Of a DNA stretch of 64,000 nucleotides, positions 44,854-54,836 are shown piece by piece. The first letter of the stretch is position 1. Each line of letters starts with the position of its first letter. The stretch covers positions 3,041,001 through 3,105,000 of the forward strand of contig NZ_AP017655.1 in NCBI RefSeq assembly GCF_002355855.1, written 5' to 3'. The stretch comes from Sphingobium cloacae (GTDB lineage: Bacteria > Pseudomonadota > Alphaproteobacteria > Sphingomonadales > Sphingomonadaceae). A program made the position numbers and the translations under genes. A model generated the notes under the pieces. That model was not told the DNA's origin and ran no database searches. It saw only the letters and a list, made by a program, of their open reading frames with translations.

Positions 44854-45588
44854 TCAGATCCCCGCTTCCTTCAGCTTGGGCTGCAACGATGCCCAGTTCG
44901 CCACATTGTCGACCAGCACCCCGTTGATGAGGAAGCTGGGCGTCCCTTCGATCTTATATTGCGCGCTGGCGGCCTGCACGCCCTTGGCCAGCTTTTCGGC
45001 ATGGGCGGTGTCGGCGAGGCACTGCTTCGCCTGATCTTCCGAAATGCCGCGCTGCTTGGCGAAGTCCACAAGGCCCAGCGCCTGCGCCAGCCGTCCGAAA
45101 CGCTGCGCGGGCGGCGCGCTCATCAACTGCTGATAGGCGCCGTCGCCCATCGCCTGCGTCTTTTCGAACATCGCATTCTGGTTGGCGAAGAACTGCTCGG
45201 CCAGCGGATAGAAGACGTCCTTGCCGCCGCATCCCGCCAGCAGCGCCGTCGAAACGTCGATCGGATCGCGCACGAAGGTGCGGAGCTCATAGCTCATCTT
45301 GCCGCTGTTCACCATGTTGCGGATCTCTTCCGATGCCTCGGCGGAGAAATCGCGGCAGTGCGAACAGGTGAAGGACGCGAACTCCACCAGCTTCAGCTTC
45401 GCGTTCGGGTTGCCCATGACGAAAGTGCCGTCGGGCGTCTCGTTGACCGTTTCGGCCCATGTCGTGCCCGCGGGCGCGGCGACGGCGGCGATGGGTTCGC
45501 CGGAAGGCTTGGCGCCCTCCTCGCCTTTGCCGCAGGCGGCCAGCGTCAGGGAAAGGGCGATAAGGGCAATGCCATGCAGGGCTTTCAC
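44854..45588 (-). CDS. DsbA-like thioredoxin-fold lipoprotein
   Basis: 244 residues. Lipobox LTLAAC (Cys19) indicates a lipid-anchored periplasmic protein. Thioredoxin fold with active-site CSHC in EFASFTCSHCRDFSAEA and the cis-Pro in GTPSFLING. Likely disulfide oxidoreductase (DsbA/BdbD/ScsC type). The tandem arrangement with a second, similar gene and then dciA is common in this group. Confidence 0.87.
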   Translation of the reverse strand: MKALHGIALIALSLTLAACGKGEEGAKPSGEPIAAVAAPAGTTWAETVNETPDGTFVMGNPNAKLKLVEFASFTCSHCRDFSAEASEEIRNMVNSGKMSYELRTFVRDPIDVSTALLAGCGGKDVFYPLAEQFFANQNAMFEKTQAMGDGAYQQLMSAPPAQRFGRLAQALGLVDFAKQRGISEDQAKQCLADTAHAEKLAKGVQAASAQYKIEGTPSFLINGVLVDNVANWASLQPKLKEAGI

Positions 45589-45638
45589 GGGAGAGCGGCT
45601 CCGTTCCTATGGATCGATGATGTCGGGGATGGTCTAGA

Positions 45639-46316
45639 TCAGGGCAATGCCGCCTGCAACCGCATCCAGTCGGACCCGTGCACCAGCGTGCCGTTGATGG
45701 TGAAGGCGGGAGTGCCGCCGATCTGCACCTTGTTCCATGCTTCCTCGGTCATCGCCAATATCTGCCTGGTCGCGGCGGGATCGTCGATGCAGGCGTCAAG
45801 CTGCGCCGGGGTGAAGCCCCGCTTGCCCATCAGCGCATAAAGGCCGGTCTTCTGCCCGATGTCGCGCAGCGCCGCCTTCTGCTCCGTGGGCTTGGCCGCG
45901 CCGTCCTTGTCATAGGCCATCAGCTTTTCCATCCAGGCTTGCTGGTTGGCGAACAGCGCCTCATGATTGCCGAAGAACCGTTTCGCCCCGCCGCATCGGG
46001 CGAGCAGCGCGGCGGTCAGGTCATATTTGTCGCGCACGGCGTTCCGCACCTCCACGCTGACCTTGCCGCCCTTCACATAGCGGTCGCGCAAGGGCTGGCT
46101 GGCCTCCTGCACGAAATGGGCGCAGTGGCCGCATGTGTAGCTCACATATTCGATCAGCTTGGTGGGCGCGGCGGGATTGCCCAGCACATGCCCGCCGATG
46201 GGCGACAGCGTGACATGGCTCACCCAGTTCGTCGCGGCGGGCGCTGCCATCGCGGCGGCGGGGACGGCGATCAGCGAAAGGGCGAGCAAGCGGATATTCT
46301 TCATGATGATGTCCAT
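45639..46316 (-). CDS. DsbA-like thioredoxin-fold periplasmic protein
   Basis: 225 residues. Signal peptide MDIIMKNIRLLALSLIAVPA with cleavage near AMA-AP. Active-site CGHC in EYVSYTCGHCAHFVQEA, cis-Pro in GTPAFTING. Paralogue of the preceding downstream gene (50 bases apart). AGGAGG nine bases before 46316 supports that start over the internal ATG at 46304. Probably oxidises or isomerises envelope disulfides; the partner DsbB-like protein is not here. Confidence 0.88.
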   Translation of the reverse strand: MDIIMKNIRLLALSLIAVPAAAMAAPAATNWVSHVTLSPIGGHVLGNPAAPTKLIEYVSYTCGHCAHFVQEASQPLRDRYVKGGKVSVEVRNAVRDKYDLTAALLARCGGAKRFFGNHEALFANQQAWMEKLMAYDKDGAAKPTEQKAALRDIGQKTGLYALMGKRGFTPAQLDACIDDPAATRQILAMTEEAWNKVQIGGTPAFTINGTLVHGSDWMRLQAALP

Positions 46317-46348
46317 AGCGCCAGGCCTCCTGAATGGAGGCGGAACGA

Positions 46349-46891
46349 TCAGCTGATCTTGGGCAAGCCGCTCGAATTGGCAAGCCCCTGTGCGAGCGAT
46401 TCGAGCACGGCGCGCAATTCCGGGTCGCCGATGTCGCGCAGCGAATCGCCCAGTTCGACGGGCAGGGGTTTCAGGTTGCGCGGCGGCGGGCGGCGTTCCG
46501 GTTCGGTCGGGCGCACCTGGCCCTGCCTCATCGCCACCTTCGCCACGGCGTGATAGCCGAAGAAACGGTTCACCCGCTCGATGATGTCGGGCAGCACATG
46601 CTGCATCATCGGCGCATGGCCGCTCATCACGGTCAGTTGCAGCGTCCCGCCCGCCTTCTGCCCCGCTGGGAAGCGGATCGATTCGGGAACGGAGATGTCC
46701 GCATAATGCGGCCCCACTATCTCCGCCCAGCGCGTGACGACGCTCGACTGCACGAAGCCGAACTTGCGGAAGGCCGCGCGGCCGATGTCGGGCATCAGGT
46801 CCGCGATCTGCCGGGGGCCGCCGACGCGCGGACGCTCCGCCATCGGTTCGGCGCGGTTTTTCGCTTTGGGTGATGCGGGGCGTTCCGTCAT
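46349..46891 (-). CDS. DciA-family protein (DUF721)
   Basis: 180 residues with the DUF721 core: ADLMPDIGRAAFRKFGFVQS, VTRWAEIVGPHYADISVPES, GTLQLTVMSGHAPMMQHVLPDIIERVNRFFG. DciA proteins load the replicative helicase DnaB in bacteria lacking DnaC. First gene of the leftward group dciA, two DsbA-like genes, smc; divergent from mutY. Confidence 0.85.
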   Translation of the reverse strand: MTERPASPKAKNRAEPMAERPRVGGPRQIADLMPDIGRAAFRKFGFVQSSVVTRWAEIVGPHYADISVPESIRFPAGQKAGGTLQLTVMSGHAPMMQHVLPDIIERVNRFFGYHAVAKVAMRQGQVRPTEPERRPPPRNLKPLPVELGDSLRDIGDPELRAVLESLAQGLANSSGLPKIS

Positions 46892-46938
46892 GGCCCGCTT
46901 AATGGCATAGCGCCGCCATGCGCGTCGAGAGTGAACCC

Positions 46939-47991
46939 ATGAAAATCGCCGAGGACCTTCTCGCGCATTACGGCGTCCATGCCCGCCGCCTGCCGTGGCG
47001 GGTGCCGCCCGGATCGAACGAGGCGGCCGATCCCTATCGCGTCTGGCTGTCCGAAGTCATGCTGCAACAGACCACCGTGGCCGCCGTCGCGCCCTATTTC
47101 GCGCGCTTCACGGATCGCTGGCCGACCGTGGCCGATCTCGCGGCGGCGGCGGACGGGGATGTGATGGCCGCATGGGCGGGGCTTGGCTATTATGCCCGCG
47201 CCCGCAACCTGCTCGCCTGCGCCCGCGCCGTCGCCCGCGATCATGGCGGCGTCTTCCCGGATACGGAGGACGCCCTGCGCGCCCTTCCCGGCGTCGGGGC
47301 CTACACCGCCGCCGCCGTCGCCGCCATCGCCTTCCGCCGCCGCGCCGTGGTGGTGGACGCCAATGTCGAGCGCGTCGTCGCCCGCCTCTTCGCCATCGCC
47401 ACGCCGCTGCCCGCCGCCCGGACGGAAATCCGCGCCGCCGCCCACCGCATCACGCCGGACGCCCGCGCGGGCGACTTCGCGCAGGCGATGATGGACCTGG
47501 GCGCGACGATCTGCACGTCGCGCAGCCCCGCCTGCGGCATCTGCCCCTTGCGGCAGGATTGCGCCGCCTTCCGCACCGCCGATCCCGCCGCTTTCCCGGC
47601 CAAGGCCGCGAAGAAGGCCAGGCCCCATCGCCTCGGCCATGCCTGGTGGATCGAGCGGGATGACGGCCGCATCTGGCTCATCCGCCGCCCGGACAAGGGG
47701 ATGCTGGGCGGAATGCGCGCCTTGCCGTCCTCCGACTGGAGCGTGACCGCGCCGCCCGCCGCGCCGCCGTTCCCCGCGCTCTGGACCGCGCTGGCCGATC
47801 CCGTCACCCATGTGTTCACCCATTTCTCGCTCGACCTCATGGTCCATGTCGCCCGCGTGGAGGGGGATTGCCTTCCGCCCGGCGAGGGGGAATGGTGGCC
47901 GCTCGACCGGCTGGACGAAGCCGGCCTGCCCACGCTTTTCCGCCGCGCGGCCGATGCGGCGATGAAGGAGAATATCCAGGATGCATGGTGA
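46939..47991 (+). CDS. mutY: A/G-specific adenine DNA glycosylase MutY
   Basis: 350 residues from ATG 46939 (ATG 46918 gives 357). Removes A opposite 8-oxoG. HhH motif (LPGVGAYTAAAVAAIAF) with catalytic Asp in VVDANVERVV region, VSEVMLQQTTVAAV, 4Fe-4S loop with four Cys (CTSRSPACGICPLRQDC), and a C-terminal Nudix-like domain recognising 8-oxoG. Overlaps nudC by 11 bases. Confidence 0.95.
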   Translation: MKIAEDLLAHYGVHARRLPWRVPPGSNEAADPYRVWLSEVMLQQTTVAAVAPYFARFTDRWPTVADLAAAADGDVMAAWAGLGYYARARNLLACARAVARDHGGVFPDTEDALRALPGVGAYTAAAVAAIAFRRRAVVVDANVERVVARLFAIATPLPAARTEIRAAAHRITPDARAGDFAQAMMDLGATICTSRSPACGICPLRQDCAAFRTADPAAFPAKAAKKARPHRLGHAWWIERDDGRIWLIRRPDKGMLGGMRALPSSDWSVTAPPAAPPFPALWTALADPVTHVFTHFSLDLMVHVARVEGDCLPPGEGEWWPLDRLDEAGLPTLFRRAADAAMKENIQDAW

Positions 47992-48886
47992 AAGACGCCT
48001 TCCCGGCTATGTCGGCAGCAGGCTGGACCGCGTGGACGAAATCCGTTCCAATCCCGATTTGCTGGCGAAGACCTTCGCCGATCCCGCCGCGCTCTGCGTG
48101 CTGCTCGACGGTCTCGATCCGGTGGTGGCGGACGGCGCGCTCGTCATGGAGCCATTGCCGCCGGGCGCGGCCATGGACGATTATGTCCTCCTCGGCGTCG
48201 ATCCCGGCCACAGGCCGATCTTCGCCCGCCTGATCGACAGGGGGGAGGGCGGTTTCGCCGCGTCCGGCCGCAGCCGCGCCGTGGTGGACATGGTATCGCC
48301 GGACGAAGCCGCGCTCTATGCCGGGGCGCGCAGCCTCGTCGACTGGCACGCCCGCCACCGTTTCTGCGCGGCCTGCGGAGCCACGACCCGGCCCCATAAG
48401 GGCGGCTGGGCCCGTCAATGCGAAGGCTGCCGGGCGGAACATTTCCCCCGCGTCGATCCGGTCGTCATCATGCTGGCCGAACATAAGGGCCGCGTCCTCG
48501 TCGGCCGCCAGCATGCATGGCCCGCGGGCCGTTATTCCGCGCTCGCCGGTTTCGTCGAGCCGGGCGAAACCATCGAGGAAGCCGTCGCCCGCGAGCTGAA
48601 GGAGGAAGCGGGCGTCACCGTCCGCGACATCCGCTATCTCATGAGCCAGCCCTGGCCCTTTCCCTCGGCGCTGATGATCGCCTGCCTGGCGCAGGCCGAC
48701 GACGACGCGCTCAAGCTGGACGAGACGGAGATCGAGGACGCCATCTGGTGCGACGCCGCGGGGGTCCGCGCCGCGCTGGACGGCCGGCTCGGCGCGCCTT
48801 TCATCGCGCCGCCGCCCATGGCCGTCGCCTGGCATCTGCTCGACCATTGGCTCGCCCAAGTTGCGCCCGCCGGGGCAAGCGCGTAA
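47981..48886 (+). CDS. nudC: NAD+ diphosphatase / RNA decapping enzyme NudC
   Basis: 301 residues. Zinc ribbon FCAACG...CEGC (about 126-146), Nudix box GFVEPGETIEEAVARELKEE plus AGV, and the NADH-specificity motif SQPWPFPSALM. Hydrolyses NAD(H) and removes NAD caps from RNA. Translationally coupled to mutY, so damage repair and nucleotide clean-up are linked in one transcript. Confidence 0.94.
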   Translation: MHGERRLPGYVGSRLDRVDEIRSNPDLLAKTFADPAALCVLLDGLDPVVADGALVMEPLPPGAAMDDYVLLGVDPGHRPIFARLIDRGEGGFAASGRSRAVVDMVSPDEAALYAGARSLVDWHARHRFCAACGATTRPHKGGWARQCEGCRAEHFPRVDPVVIMLAEHKGRVLVGRQHAWPAGRYSALAGFVEPGETIEEAVARELKEEAGVTVRDIRYLMSQPWPFPSALMIACLAQADDDALKLDETEIEDAIWCDAAGVRAALDGRLGAPFIAPPPMAVAWHLLDHWLAQVAPAGASA

Positions 48887-48930
48887 GGCCGCTCCTTCCA
48901 ATCGTCATCTCTCAGGATTATCTCCCCTCC

Positions 48931-50280
48931 ATGCTCAGCCTCGAAGAAGCCCAGTCGCGCGCGCAGGATCTGGTGACGGCCGCGCGCCGGGCGGGCGCGG
49001 ATGCGGCGGACGCCATCTATGCCTGCAACGCCTCGACCACCGTCTCGGTGCGCCTGGGCGAACTGGAGGATGTGGAACGCTCGGAGGGCGAGGAGATCGG
49101 CCTGCGCGTCTTCATCGGCCGGCGGTCCGCCAGCATCTCCGGATCGGACATGAACCCCGCGACGCTGGGCACGCTGGTCGACCGCTGCATCGCCATGGCC
49201 CGCGAAGCGCCCGAGGACCCCTATGCGGGCCTTGCCCCCGAAGACCGCCTGCTCCGCAAGCGCCCGCCCCATCTCGACCTCACCGACGATGAGGAGGAAC
49301 CGGAACCCGCCGCCCTGCGCGAACGCGCCCTCACCGTGGAGGAAGCCGCCCGCACCGTCCCCGGCATCACCAACAGCGAAGGCGGCGGCGCGTCCCATGG
49401 GCGCAGCCAGGTCGCGCTCGCCACCAGCCACGGCTTTGCGGGGGCCTATGCCGGGACCAGCCATTCCACCTGGGCCAGCGTGCTCGCGGGCACCGGCGCG
49501 GACATGCAGCGCGACCATGCCAGCCACAGCGCCCGCCATCTCGAAGACCTCGACCATGCCGAGGAAGTCGGCCAGCGCGCCGGGCATCGCGCCGTCGCCC
49601 GCCTCAACCCCGTCCGCATCGAAAGCGGCGTCCTGCCCATCATCTTCGATCCGCGCATCGGCTCCAGCCTTGTCGGCCATCTGATCGGCGGCATCGTCGG
49701 CCCGGCCATCGCCCGCCGCTCCAGCTTCCTGCTCGACAGCCTGGGCGCGGCGCTGTTCGATTCGGCGGTCACCATCATCGACGATCCCCTGCGTCCGCGC
49801 GGCCTGCGCTCGCGCCCCTTCGACGGAGAGGGGCTTGCCGTGCATCGCAGCGCCCTGATCGAAGCGGGCGTGCTGACCGGCTGGCTGCTCGACAGCGCGT
49901 CGGCCCGCCAGCTTGGCCTGGAACCCACCGGCCATGCCAGCCGGGGCGGCAGCGGCGCGCCGGGCGCGGGCGTCTCCAACGTCCATATGGAGCCGGGCGT
50001 CCTCTCCCCCGGCGACCTGATGGCGGACGTAAAGCGCGGCCTCTACGTCACCGAACTGATCGGCATGGGCGTCAACGGCGTCACCGGCGACTATAGCCGG
50101 GGCGCGGCGGGCTTCCTGATCGAAAACGGCGCGGTGACGCAAGCCGTGTCGGAAATCACCATCGCGGGCAACCTCAAGGACATGTTCCGCGCCCTCACCC
50201 CGGCCAGCGACCTCAGCTACCGCTACGCCATCAACGTGCCCACCCTGCGCGTCGACGGGATGACCGTTGCCGGGGGCTGA
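48931..50280 (+). CDS. TldD/PmbA-family metalloprotease (TldE type)
   Basis: 449 residues from ATG 48931. Family motifs: ERSEGEEIGLRVFIGRRSAS, VIFDPRIGSSLVGHLIGG-type segment (PIIFDPRIGSSLVGHLIGG), and NGVTGDYSRGAAGFLIENG near the C-terminus. No HExxH, which points to the PmbA/TldE partner subunit rather than TldD. Involved in peptide processing and antitoxin turnover in E. coli. 44 bases after nudC. Confidence 0.9.
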   Translation: MLSLEEAQSRAQDLVTAARRAGADAADAIYACNASTTVSVRLGELEDVERSEGEEIGLRVFIGRRSASISGSDMNPATLGTLVDRCIAMAREAPEDPYAGLAPEDRLLRKRPPHLDLTDDEEEPEPAALRERALTVEEAARTVPGITNSEGGGASHGRSQVALATSHGFAGAYAGTSHSTWASVLAGTGADMQRDHASHSARHLEDLDHAEEVGQRAGHRAVARLNPVRIESGVLPIIFDPRIGSSLVGHLIGGIVGPAIARRSSFLLDSLGAALFDSAVTIIDDPLRPRGLRSRPFDGEGLAVHRSALIEAGVLTGWLLDSASARQLGLEPTGHASRGGSGAPGAGVSNVHMEPGVLSPGDLMADVKRGLYVTELIGMGVNGVTGDYSRGAAGFLIENGAVTQAVSEITIAGNLKDMFRALTPASDLSYRYAINVPTLRVDGMTVAGG

Positions 50281-50281
50281 G

Positions 50282-51073
50282 ATGGACCTTCGGGCACTGG
50301 TGTCGGTCGTGTCCGAAGCGGCCGACCGGGCGCTGACGCTCTGGGCGGGCGGGCGGACGCAGGTGCGCCAGTGGGAAAAGGTGCCCGGCCACCCCGTCTG
50401 CGAAGCCGACATCGAACTCGACGCCATGCTGCGCGACAGTCTCTCCGCGCTCGATCCATCGGCGGGCTGGCTGTCGGAGGAGACCGCCGATACCGTCCAC
50501 CGCCTCGGCCAGTCGCGCGTCTGGGTGGTCGATCCGATCGACGGCACGCGCGACTATCTGCGCGGGCGGCGCGGCTGGTGCGTCTCGGTCGCCCTGGTCG
50601 AGGACGGCGCGGTGCGCGCGGGCGTCCTCGCCGCGCCTGCCCGCAACGAACTCTGGGTCGCGCGGGCGGGCAGGGGAGCGACCCGCAACGGCGTCCGCCT
50701 CCAGGCAGGATCGCGTTCCGTGCTGGCCGGCGCGCGCGTCCCCGCCGATCAGCTGCCCCGCCCCGACCGCGATCTGGTCGCGGTGGAAAAGCCCAACAGC
50801 ATCGCGCTGCGCATGGCGATGGTCGCCGCCGATGAAGCCGACCTCGTCGCCACGGTGCGCTGGGGCAATGAATGGGATGTGGCGGCCTCCGCCCTCATCG
50901 CGCAGGAAGCGGGCGCGACCGTCACCGATGCGCTGGGCGCGCCGCTTTCCTACAACCAGCCCCGGCCCGTCGCCTTCGGCCTGCTGTGCACCGCCCCGGG
51001 AATCCACGACGCGGCGGTGGAGCGCCTGCAACCCCGCGCGCGTGAGATATTGGGGCGGCAGTCAGGCGACTGA
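50282..51073 (+). CDS. cysQ: Inositol monophosphatase-family protein (CysQ-like)
   Basis: 263 residues. Li+-sensitive phosphatase fold: GWLSEET, metal site WVVDPIDGTRDYLRG, and GNEWDVAASALIAQEAGA. A short N-terminal helix precedes. Could be 3'(2'),5'-bisphosphate nucleotidase (CysQ) or another IMPase; the sequence alone does not decide. Starts one base after the previous stop. Confidence 0.8.
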   Translation: MDLRALVSVVSEAADRALTLWAGGRTQVRQWEKVPGHPVCEADIELDAMLRDSLSALDPSAGWLSEETADTVHRLGQSRVWVVDPIDGTRDYLRGRRGWCVSVALVEDGAVRAGVLAAPARNELWVARAGRGATRNGVRLQAGSRSVLAGARVPADQLPRPDRDLVAVEKPNSIALRMAMVAADEADLVATVRWGNEWDVAASALIAQEAGATVTDALGAPLSYNQPRPVAFGLLCTAPGIHDAAVERLQPRAREILGRQSGD

Positions 51074-51112
51074 ACGGCTCGCGCTTCTGAAAGCTCGCTT
51101 GAGGCAAGCCGG

Positions 51113-51138
51113 TCCGTGCTCCTGCGCAGGAGCACGGA
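51113..51138. repeat. Perfect 26-bp palindrome between convergent genes
   Basis: TCCGTGCTCCTG, centre CG, then CAGGAGCACGGA. Forty bases after the cysQ stop and 25 before the stop of the convergent HhH gene. Fits a REP-type or bidirectional terminator hairpin; no T-run. Confidence 0.65.
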
Positions 51139-51162
51139 GGCGTTGCCATTCAATAAGGCGGC

Positions 51163-51720
51163 TCAAATCTTCCCGTACTTCGCCTCGAACCCGGCCACGT
51201 CCCCGGCGGCGAGATATTTCGCCTGATCGATCCACTGGTCGCGCACCGGCCGCCCCCTGAAATTGCCGAGCCGGGCGTCGATCGCCGCGACGTCGGCGTC
51301 GGTCCACGCCGCGATCTGGGCGAAGCTGGTGACCCCCAGTTCGATCAGCAGCGCATTGAGCTTGGGGCCCACCCCCTTGAGCTTCAGCAGGTCGTCCGGC
51401 CCTTGCGGGGGCGAGGAGACCGCGGGCGAAGCGGGAACCGGCGCGGCCACGGCTGCGGGCTTCTCTTCCGCCGCGGGCGGGACGATGGCTTCGACATCGA
51501 CCGGCACCATCGGCATGGCCGCGGCCGGCGCGGGCGCAGCCTCGGGGGGAGGGGGCGGTGGCGAAACCAGCGGCGCGGGCGGCTGCCCGGCCGGAGCGAC
51601 CGGTGCGCGCTCGTCCGCCTGATCGGCTTTCCGCCTGCCCGACAGCAGGAACACCAGCCCGATGACGATCAACAGCCCGATCAGCAGCCACAGGCCATAG
51701 TCAATGAAGAATTCCTGCAT
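51163..51720 (-). CDS. Membrane-anchored helix-hairpin-helix protein
   Basis: 185 residues from ATG 51720. One N-terminal membrane helix (YGLWLLIGLLIVIGLVFLL), a long Ala/Pro-rich linker (about 45-115), then a helix-hairpin-helix domain LKGVGPKLNALLIELGVTSF with WTDADVAAIDARLG and a YGKI end. This C-terminal domain resembles the one found attached to some NADH-dehydrogenase-like and ribosomal proteins; function unknown. Start at 51741 also possible. Confidence 0.8.
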   Translation of the reverse strand: MQEFFIDYGLWLLIGLLIVIGLVFLLSGRRKADQADERAPVAPAGQPPAPLVSPPPPPPEAAPAPAAAMPMVPVDVEAIVPPAAEEKPAAVAAPVPASPAVSSPPQGPDDLLKLKGVGPKLNALLIELGVTSFAQIAAWTDADVAAIDARLGNFRGRPVRDQWIDQAKYLAAGDVAGFEAKYGKI

Positions 51721-51807
51721 CCCTTCCGTCTCCCACATCATCCCTTGGCCCTATTTAAGAGCAGCTTGCCGCGCGGGACAAGGGCGTTCGGGGATGGGCG
51801 GGACCGT

Positions 51808-53091
51808 TCATGCCGCCGCTTCCTCGCGCGCGACCTCCCGCCAGCCGATGTCGCGGCGGCAAAAGCCGGTGGGGAAATCGATGGCGTCCACCGCCGCATA
51901 GGCCGCTTTCCGCGCCTCCCGCACGCTCTGCCCGGTCGCCGTGACGTTCAGCACGCGCCCGCCGGTCGCGACGATCGCGCCGTCCTTTTCCGCCGTGCCC
52001 GCATGGAAAACCCGCGCGCCGCCCGCCTCCGCCGCATCGATCCCCGCGATGACGCCGCCCTTCTCCGGCGTCCCCGGATAGCCGTTCGCCGCCATCACGA
52101 CGGTCAGCGCCGTGCGATCCGCCAGTTGCACCGGCCCCTGTCCGGCAAGCCTGCCTTCCGCCACCGCCAGCAGCAACTCCACCAGATCGCCGTCGAAGCG
52201 CATCATCAGCACCTGGCATTCCGGGTCGCCGAAGCGGGCATTATATTCGATCAGCTTCGGCCCCTCGTCGGTCAGCATCAGCCCCGCATAGAGCACGCCG
52301 GAATAAGGCGTGCCCTCGCTGGCCAGAGTCTCCACGGTCGGCCGCACGATCCGGTCGATCACCTGTTGCTCCAGTTCCGCCGTCAGCACCCGGGCGGGGC
52401 TGTAGGCCCCCATGCCGCCCGTATTCGGCCCGGTATCGCCATTGCCCACGCGCTTGTGATCCTGCGCGGAACCGAAGGGCAGGATGGCGCTCCCGTCCGT
52501 CAGCGCGAAGAAGCTCGCTTCCTCGCCCGTCATATACTCCTCCAGCACCACTTCCTCGCCCGCCGCGCCGAACGCGCCGGAAAACATGGTGTCGAGCGCC
52601 GCCAGCGCCTCCTCCCGCGTCTCCGCGATGATGACGCCCTTGCCCGCCGCCAGCCCGTCGGCCTTGATGACGACCGGCAGCGCGAAATCGTCGAGCGCCG
52701 CGATCGCGCCGTCCTTGCTCGTCACCCGCTCATAGGCGGCGGTGGGAATCCCCGCCCGCTTGCACAGATCCTTGGTGAAGCCCTTCGACCCCTCCAGTTG
52801 CGCCGCCTTCTTCCCCGGCCCGAACACCGGCGTCCCGGTGGCGCGCAGATTGTCGGCGAGGCCGTCGACCAGCGGCGCTTCCGGCCCGATCACCACCAGC
52901 CCGATGGAATGGCGGGTGCAGAAATCCACCACCGCGCGATGATCCGCCGCGTCGAGGTCGACCAATTGCGCGTGCTGGGCTATGCCCGGATTGCCCGGCG
53001 CGGCATAAAGGGTCTTGAGCCGCGGCGATTGCGCCAGCTTCCACGCCAGCGCATGTTCGCGGCCGCCGCCGCCAAGCAGAAGGATGTTCAT
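51808..53091 (-). CDS. purD: Phosphoribosylamine--glycine ligase PurD
   Basis: 427 residues. Second step of purine synthesis. ATP-grasp protein: [84 protein letters not shown]. Starts at ATG 53091, eight bases from the xseA start on the other strand. Confidence 0.96.
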   Translation of the reverse strand: MNILLLGGGGREHALAWKLAQSPRLKTLYAAPGNPGIAQHAQLVDLDAADHRAVVDFCTRHSIGLVVIGPEAPLVDGLADNLRATGTPVFGPGKKAAQLEGSKGFTKDLCKRAGIPTAAYERVTSKDGAIAALDDFALPVVIKADGLAAGKGVIIAETREEALAALDTMFSGAFGAAGEEVVLEEYMTGEEASFFALTDGSAILPFGSAQDHKRVGNGDTGPNTGGMGAYSPARVLTAELEQQVIDRIVRPTVETLASEGTPYSGVLYAGLMLTDEGPKLIEYNARFGDPECQVLMMRFDGDLVELLLAVAEGRLAGQGPVQLADRTALTVVMAANGYPGTPEKGGVIAGIDAAEAGGARVFHAGTAEKDGAIVATGGRVLNVTATGQSVREARKAAYAAVDAIDFPTGFCRRDIGWREVAREEAAA

Positions 53092-53098
53092 GTCGCCC

Positions 53099-54592
53099 AT
53101 GTCCCCGGATTACGATGCCTATGACAATTCGGGCCGCCTGTTAGCCGAGGAACGCGCCGGGGACAACGCGCCGCCGCTCACCGTCAGCGAATTGTCGGGC
53201 CTGCTCAAGCGCACGGTGGAGGACCGTTTCGGCCATGTCCGCCTGCGCGGTGAGATTTCCGGTTTCAAGCGCGCGGCGTCCGGCCATCTCTATCTCTGCC
53301 TGAAAGACGACAATGCCGTCATCGACGGGGTGATGTGGAAGGGCAGCGCCGCCCGCATCGCCTTCGCCGCGCAGGACGGGGTGGAGGTGATCGCGACGGG
53401 CAAGCTCACCACCTATCCCGGCCGCTCCAAATATCAGATCGTGATCGACCGGATGGAACTGGCCGGGGAAGGCGCACTCATGGCCCTCCTCGAAAAGCTG
53501 AAGGCGAAACTGGCGGCAGAGGGCCTGTTCGACCGAGACCGCAAGCGCCCGCTGCCCTTCATGCCCCGCACCATCGGCGTGGTCACGTCCCCCACCGGCG
53601 CGGTGATCCGCGACATCCTCCACCGCCTGTCGGACCGCTGCCCGACCGACGTTCTGCTCTGGCCGGTGCTGGTGCAGGGGGATGGCGCGGCGGCGCAGGT
53701 CGCCCGCGCCGTGCGCGGCTTTTCCGCCATGCCCGCTGATGGTCCGTTGCCCCGGCCCGATCTCGTCATCGTCGCGCGCGGCGGCGGCTCCATCGAGGAT
53801 TTGTGGAGCTTCAACGAGGAGATCGTCGTCCGCGCCGTGGCGGAATGCTCCATCCCCGTCATTTCGGCGGTCGGCCACGAAACCGATACGACGCTCTGCG
53901 ACTACGCCGCCGACATGCGCGCGCCCACGCCCACCGCCGCCGCCGAAATGGCCGTGCCGGTCCGCGCCGAACTGCTGGCGATGCTGCGCGAGCAGGGCGT
54001 CCGCATGGACCGCGCCGTCCGGCGCGGCGCGGCGCAGGCCCGCGAGCGGCTGGAAATGCAGGCGCGCCTGATGCCCACGCCCGACACGCTGCTCGCCCCC
54101 CAGCGCCAGCGGCTCGACCAGCTGTCCGACGCGCTCGCCAGCGGCCTGCGCCACCGCCTCGCCGACGCCCGCACGCATCTGAGCCAGGCGGGCGGCGCGC
54201 TCCGCCCCGCGCTTCTCCAGCAATATGTCAGCCGCGCCAGGGAGCGCGTGGACCGCCTGCGCCTGCGCCCCGATTATCTGACCCGCGCCCTGGCGGACCG
54301 CGCCACCGCCTTCGACCGCCTTTCCCGCCTGTTCGTCTCGCTCGATCCCGACCGCCCGCTCCAGCGCGGTTTCGCCCGCGTCATGGCGGGCGGCCACCTC
54401 GTCCGCGACACCGCCGCCGCCCGCGCCGCCGGTCAGGTCACGCTCCACTTCCGCGACGGAGAGGTGGACGCCACCGTCGAAGGCGCCCCGCCCCTTGAGA
54501 AGCCCGCTCCACCGGCTATATCGAATCCATCCCGCCCCGCGCACAAAAAGCGCGAAGAGGGCGAAATCCGGCAGCAGGACCTCTTCTCCTGA
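53099..54592 (+). CDS. xseA: Exodeoxyribonuclease VII large subunit XseA
   Basis: 497 residues from ATG 53099 (ATG 53090 in frame would overlap the purD start). OB-fold ([34 protein letters not shown]), nuclease domain with [30 protein letters not shown] and [20 protein letters not shown], then a helical C-terminus. Degrades ssDNA together with XseB, not in the window. Confidence 0.95.
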   Translation: MSPDYDAYDNSGRLLAEERAGDNAPPLTVSELSGLLKRTVEDRFGHVRLRGEISGFKRAASGHLYLCLKDDNAVIDGVMWKGSAARIAFAAQDGVEVIATGKLTTYPGRSKYQIVIDRMELAGEGALMALLEKLKAKLAAEGLFDRDRKRPLPFMPRTIGVVTSPTGAVIRDILHRLSDRCPTDVLLWPVLVQGDGAAAQVARAVRGFSAMPADGPLPRPDLVIVARGGGSIEDLWSFNEEIVVRAVAECSIPVISAVGHETDTTLCDYAADMRAPTPTAAAEMAVPVRAELLAMLREQGVRMDRAVRRGAAQARERLEMQARLMPTPDTLLAPQRQRLDQLSDALASGLRHRLADARTHLSQAGGALRPALLQQYVSRARERVDRLRLRPDYLTRALADRATAFDRLSRLFVSLDPDRPLQRGFARVMAGGHLVRDTAAARAAGQVTLHFRDGEVDATVEGAPPLEKPAPPAISNPSRPAHKKREEGEIRQQDLFS

Positions 54593-54623
54593 TGCCCCGA
54601 CCCGTTGGAGAGGCCGCCTCGAA

Positions 54624-54836
54624 ATGCTGATGTCCAACCGCGACCGCGCCGCCCGGCTGCATTATATGCCCTACAGCTTCCGCGTGTTGCAGGCGGGCGA
54701 TCATGTCGTCTGCGCGGTCACCGGCCGGAAGATCCCGCTGGAGGATTTGCGCTACTGGAGCATCGCCCGTCAGGAACCCTATGCCAGCGCCGAAGTCTCC
54801 GCCCGCGCCGAACTGAAGGCCCGCGGCGAAGGATGA
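54624..54836 (+). CDS. DUF2093 small protein
   Basis: 70 residues from ATG 54624 (ATG 54630 possible). DUF2093 core: ARLHYMPYSFRVLQAGDHVV, CAVTGRKIPLEDLRYWSI, ARQEPYASAE. Found almost only in alphaproteobacteria; the CAVTG..IPLEDLRYWS pattern looks like a small zinc-less knuckle; function unknown. Overlaps the next gene by ATGA. Confidence 0.85.
   Translation: MLMSNRDRAARLHYMPYSFRVLQAGDHVVCAVTGRKIPLEDLRYWSIARQEPYASAEVSARAELKARGEG

Noticed and set aside
41744..45034. 1096-codon open frame antisense to smc
   Set aside because: Arg/Leu/Gly-rich shadow caused by GC-rich codons of the coiled coil; smc is clearly the real gene.
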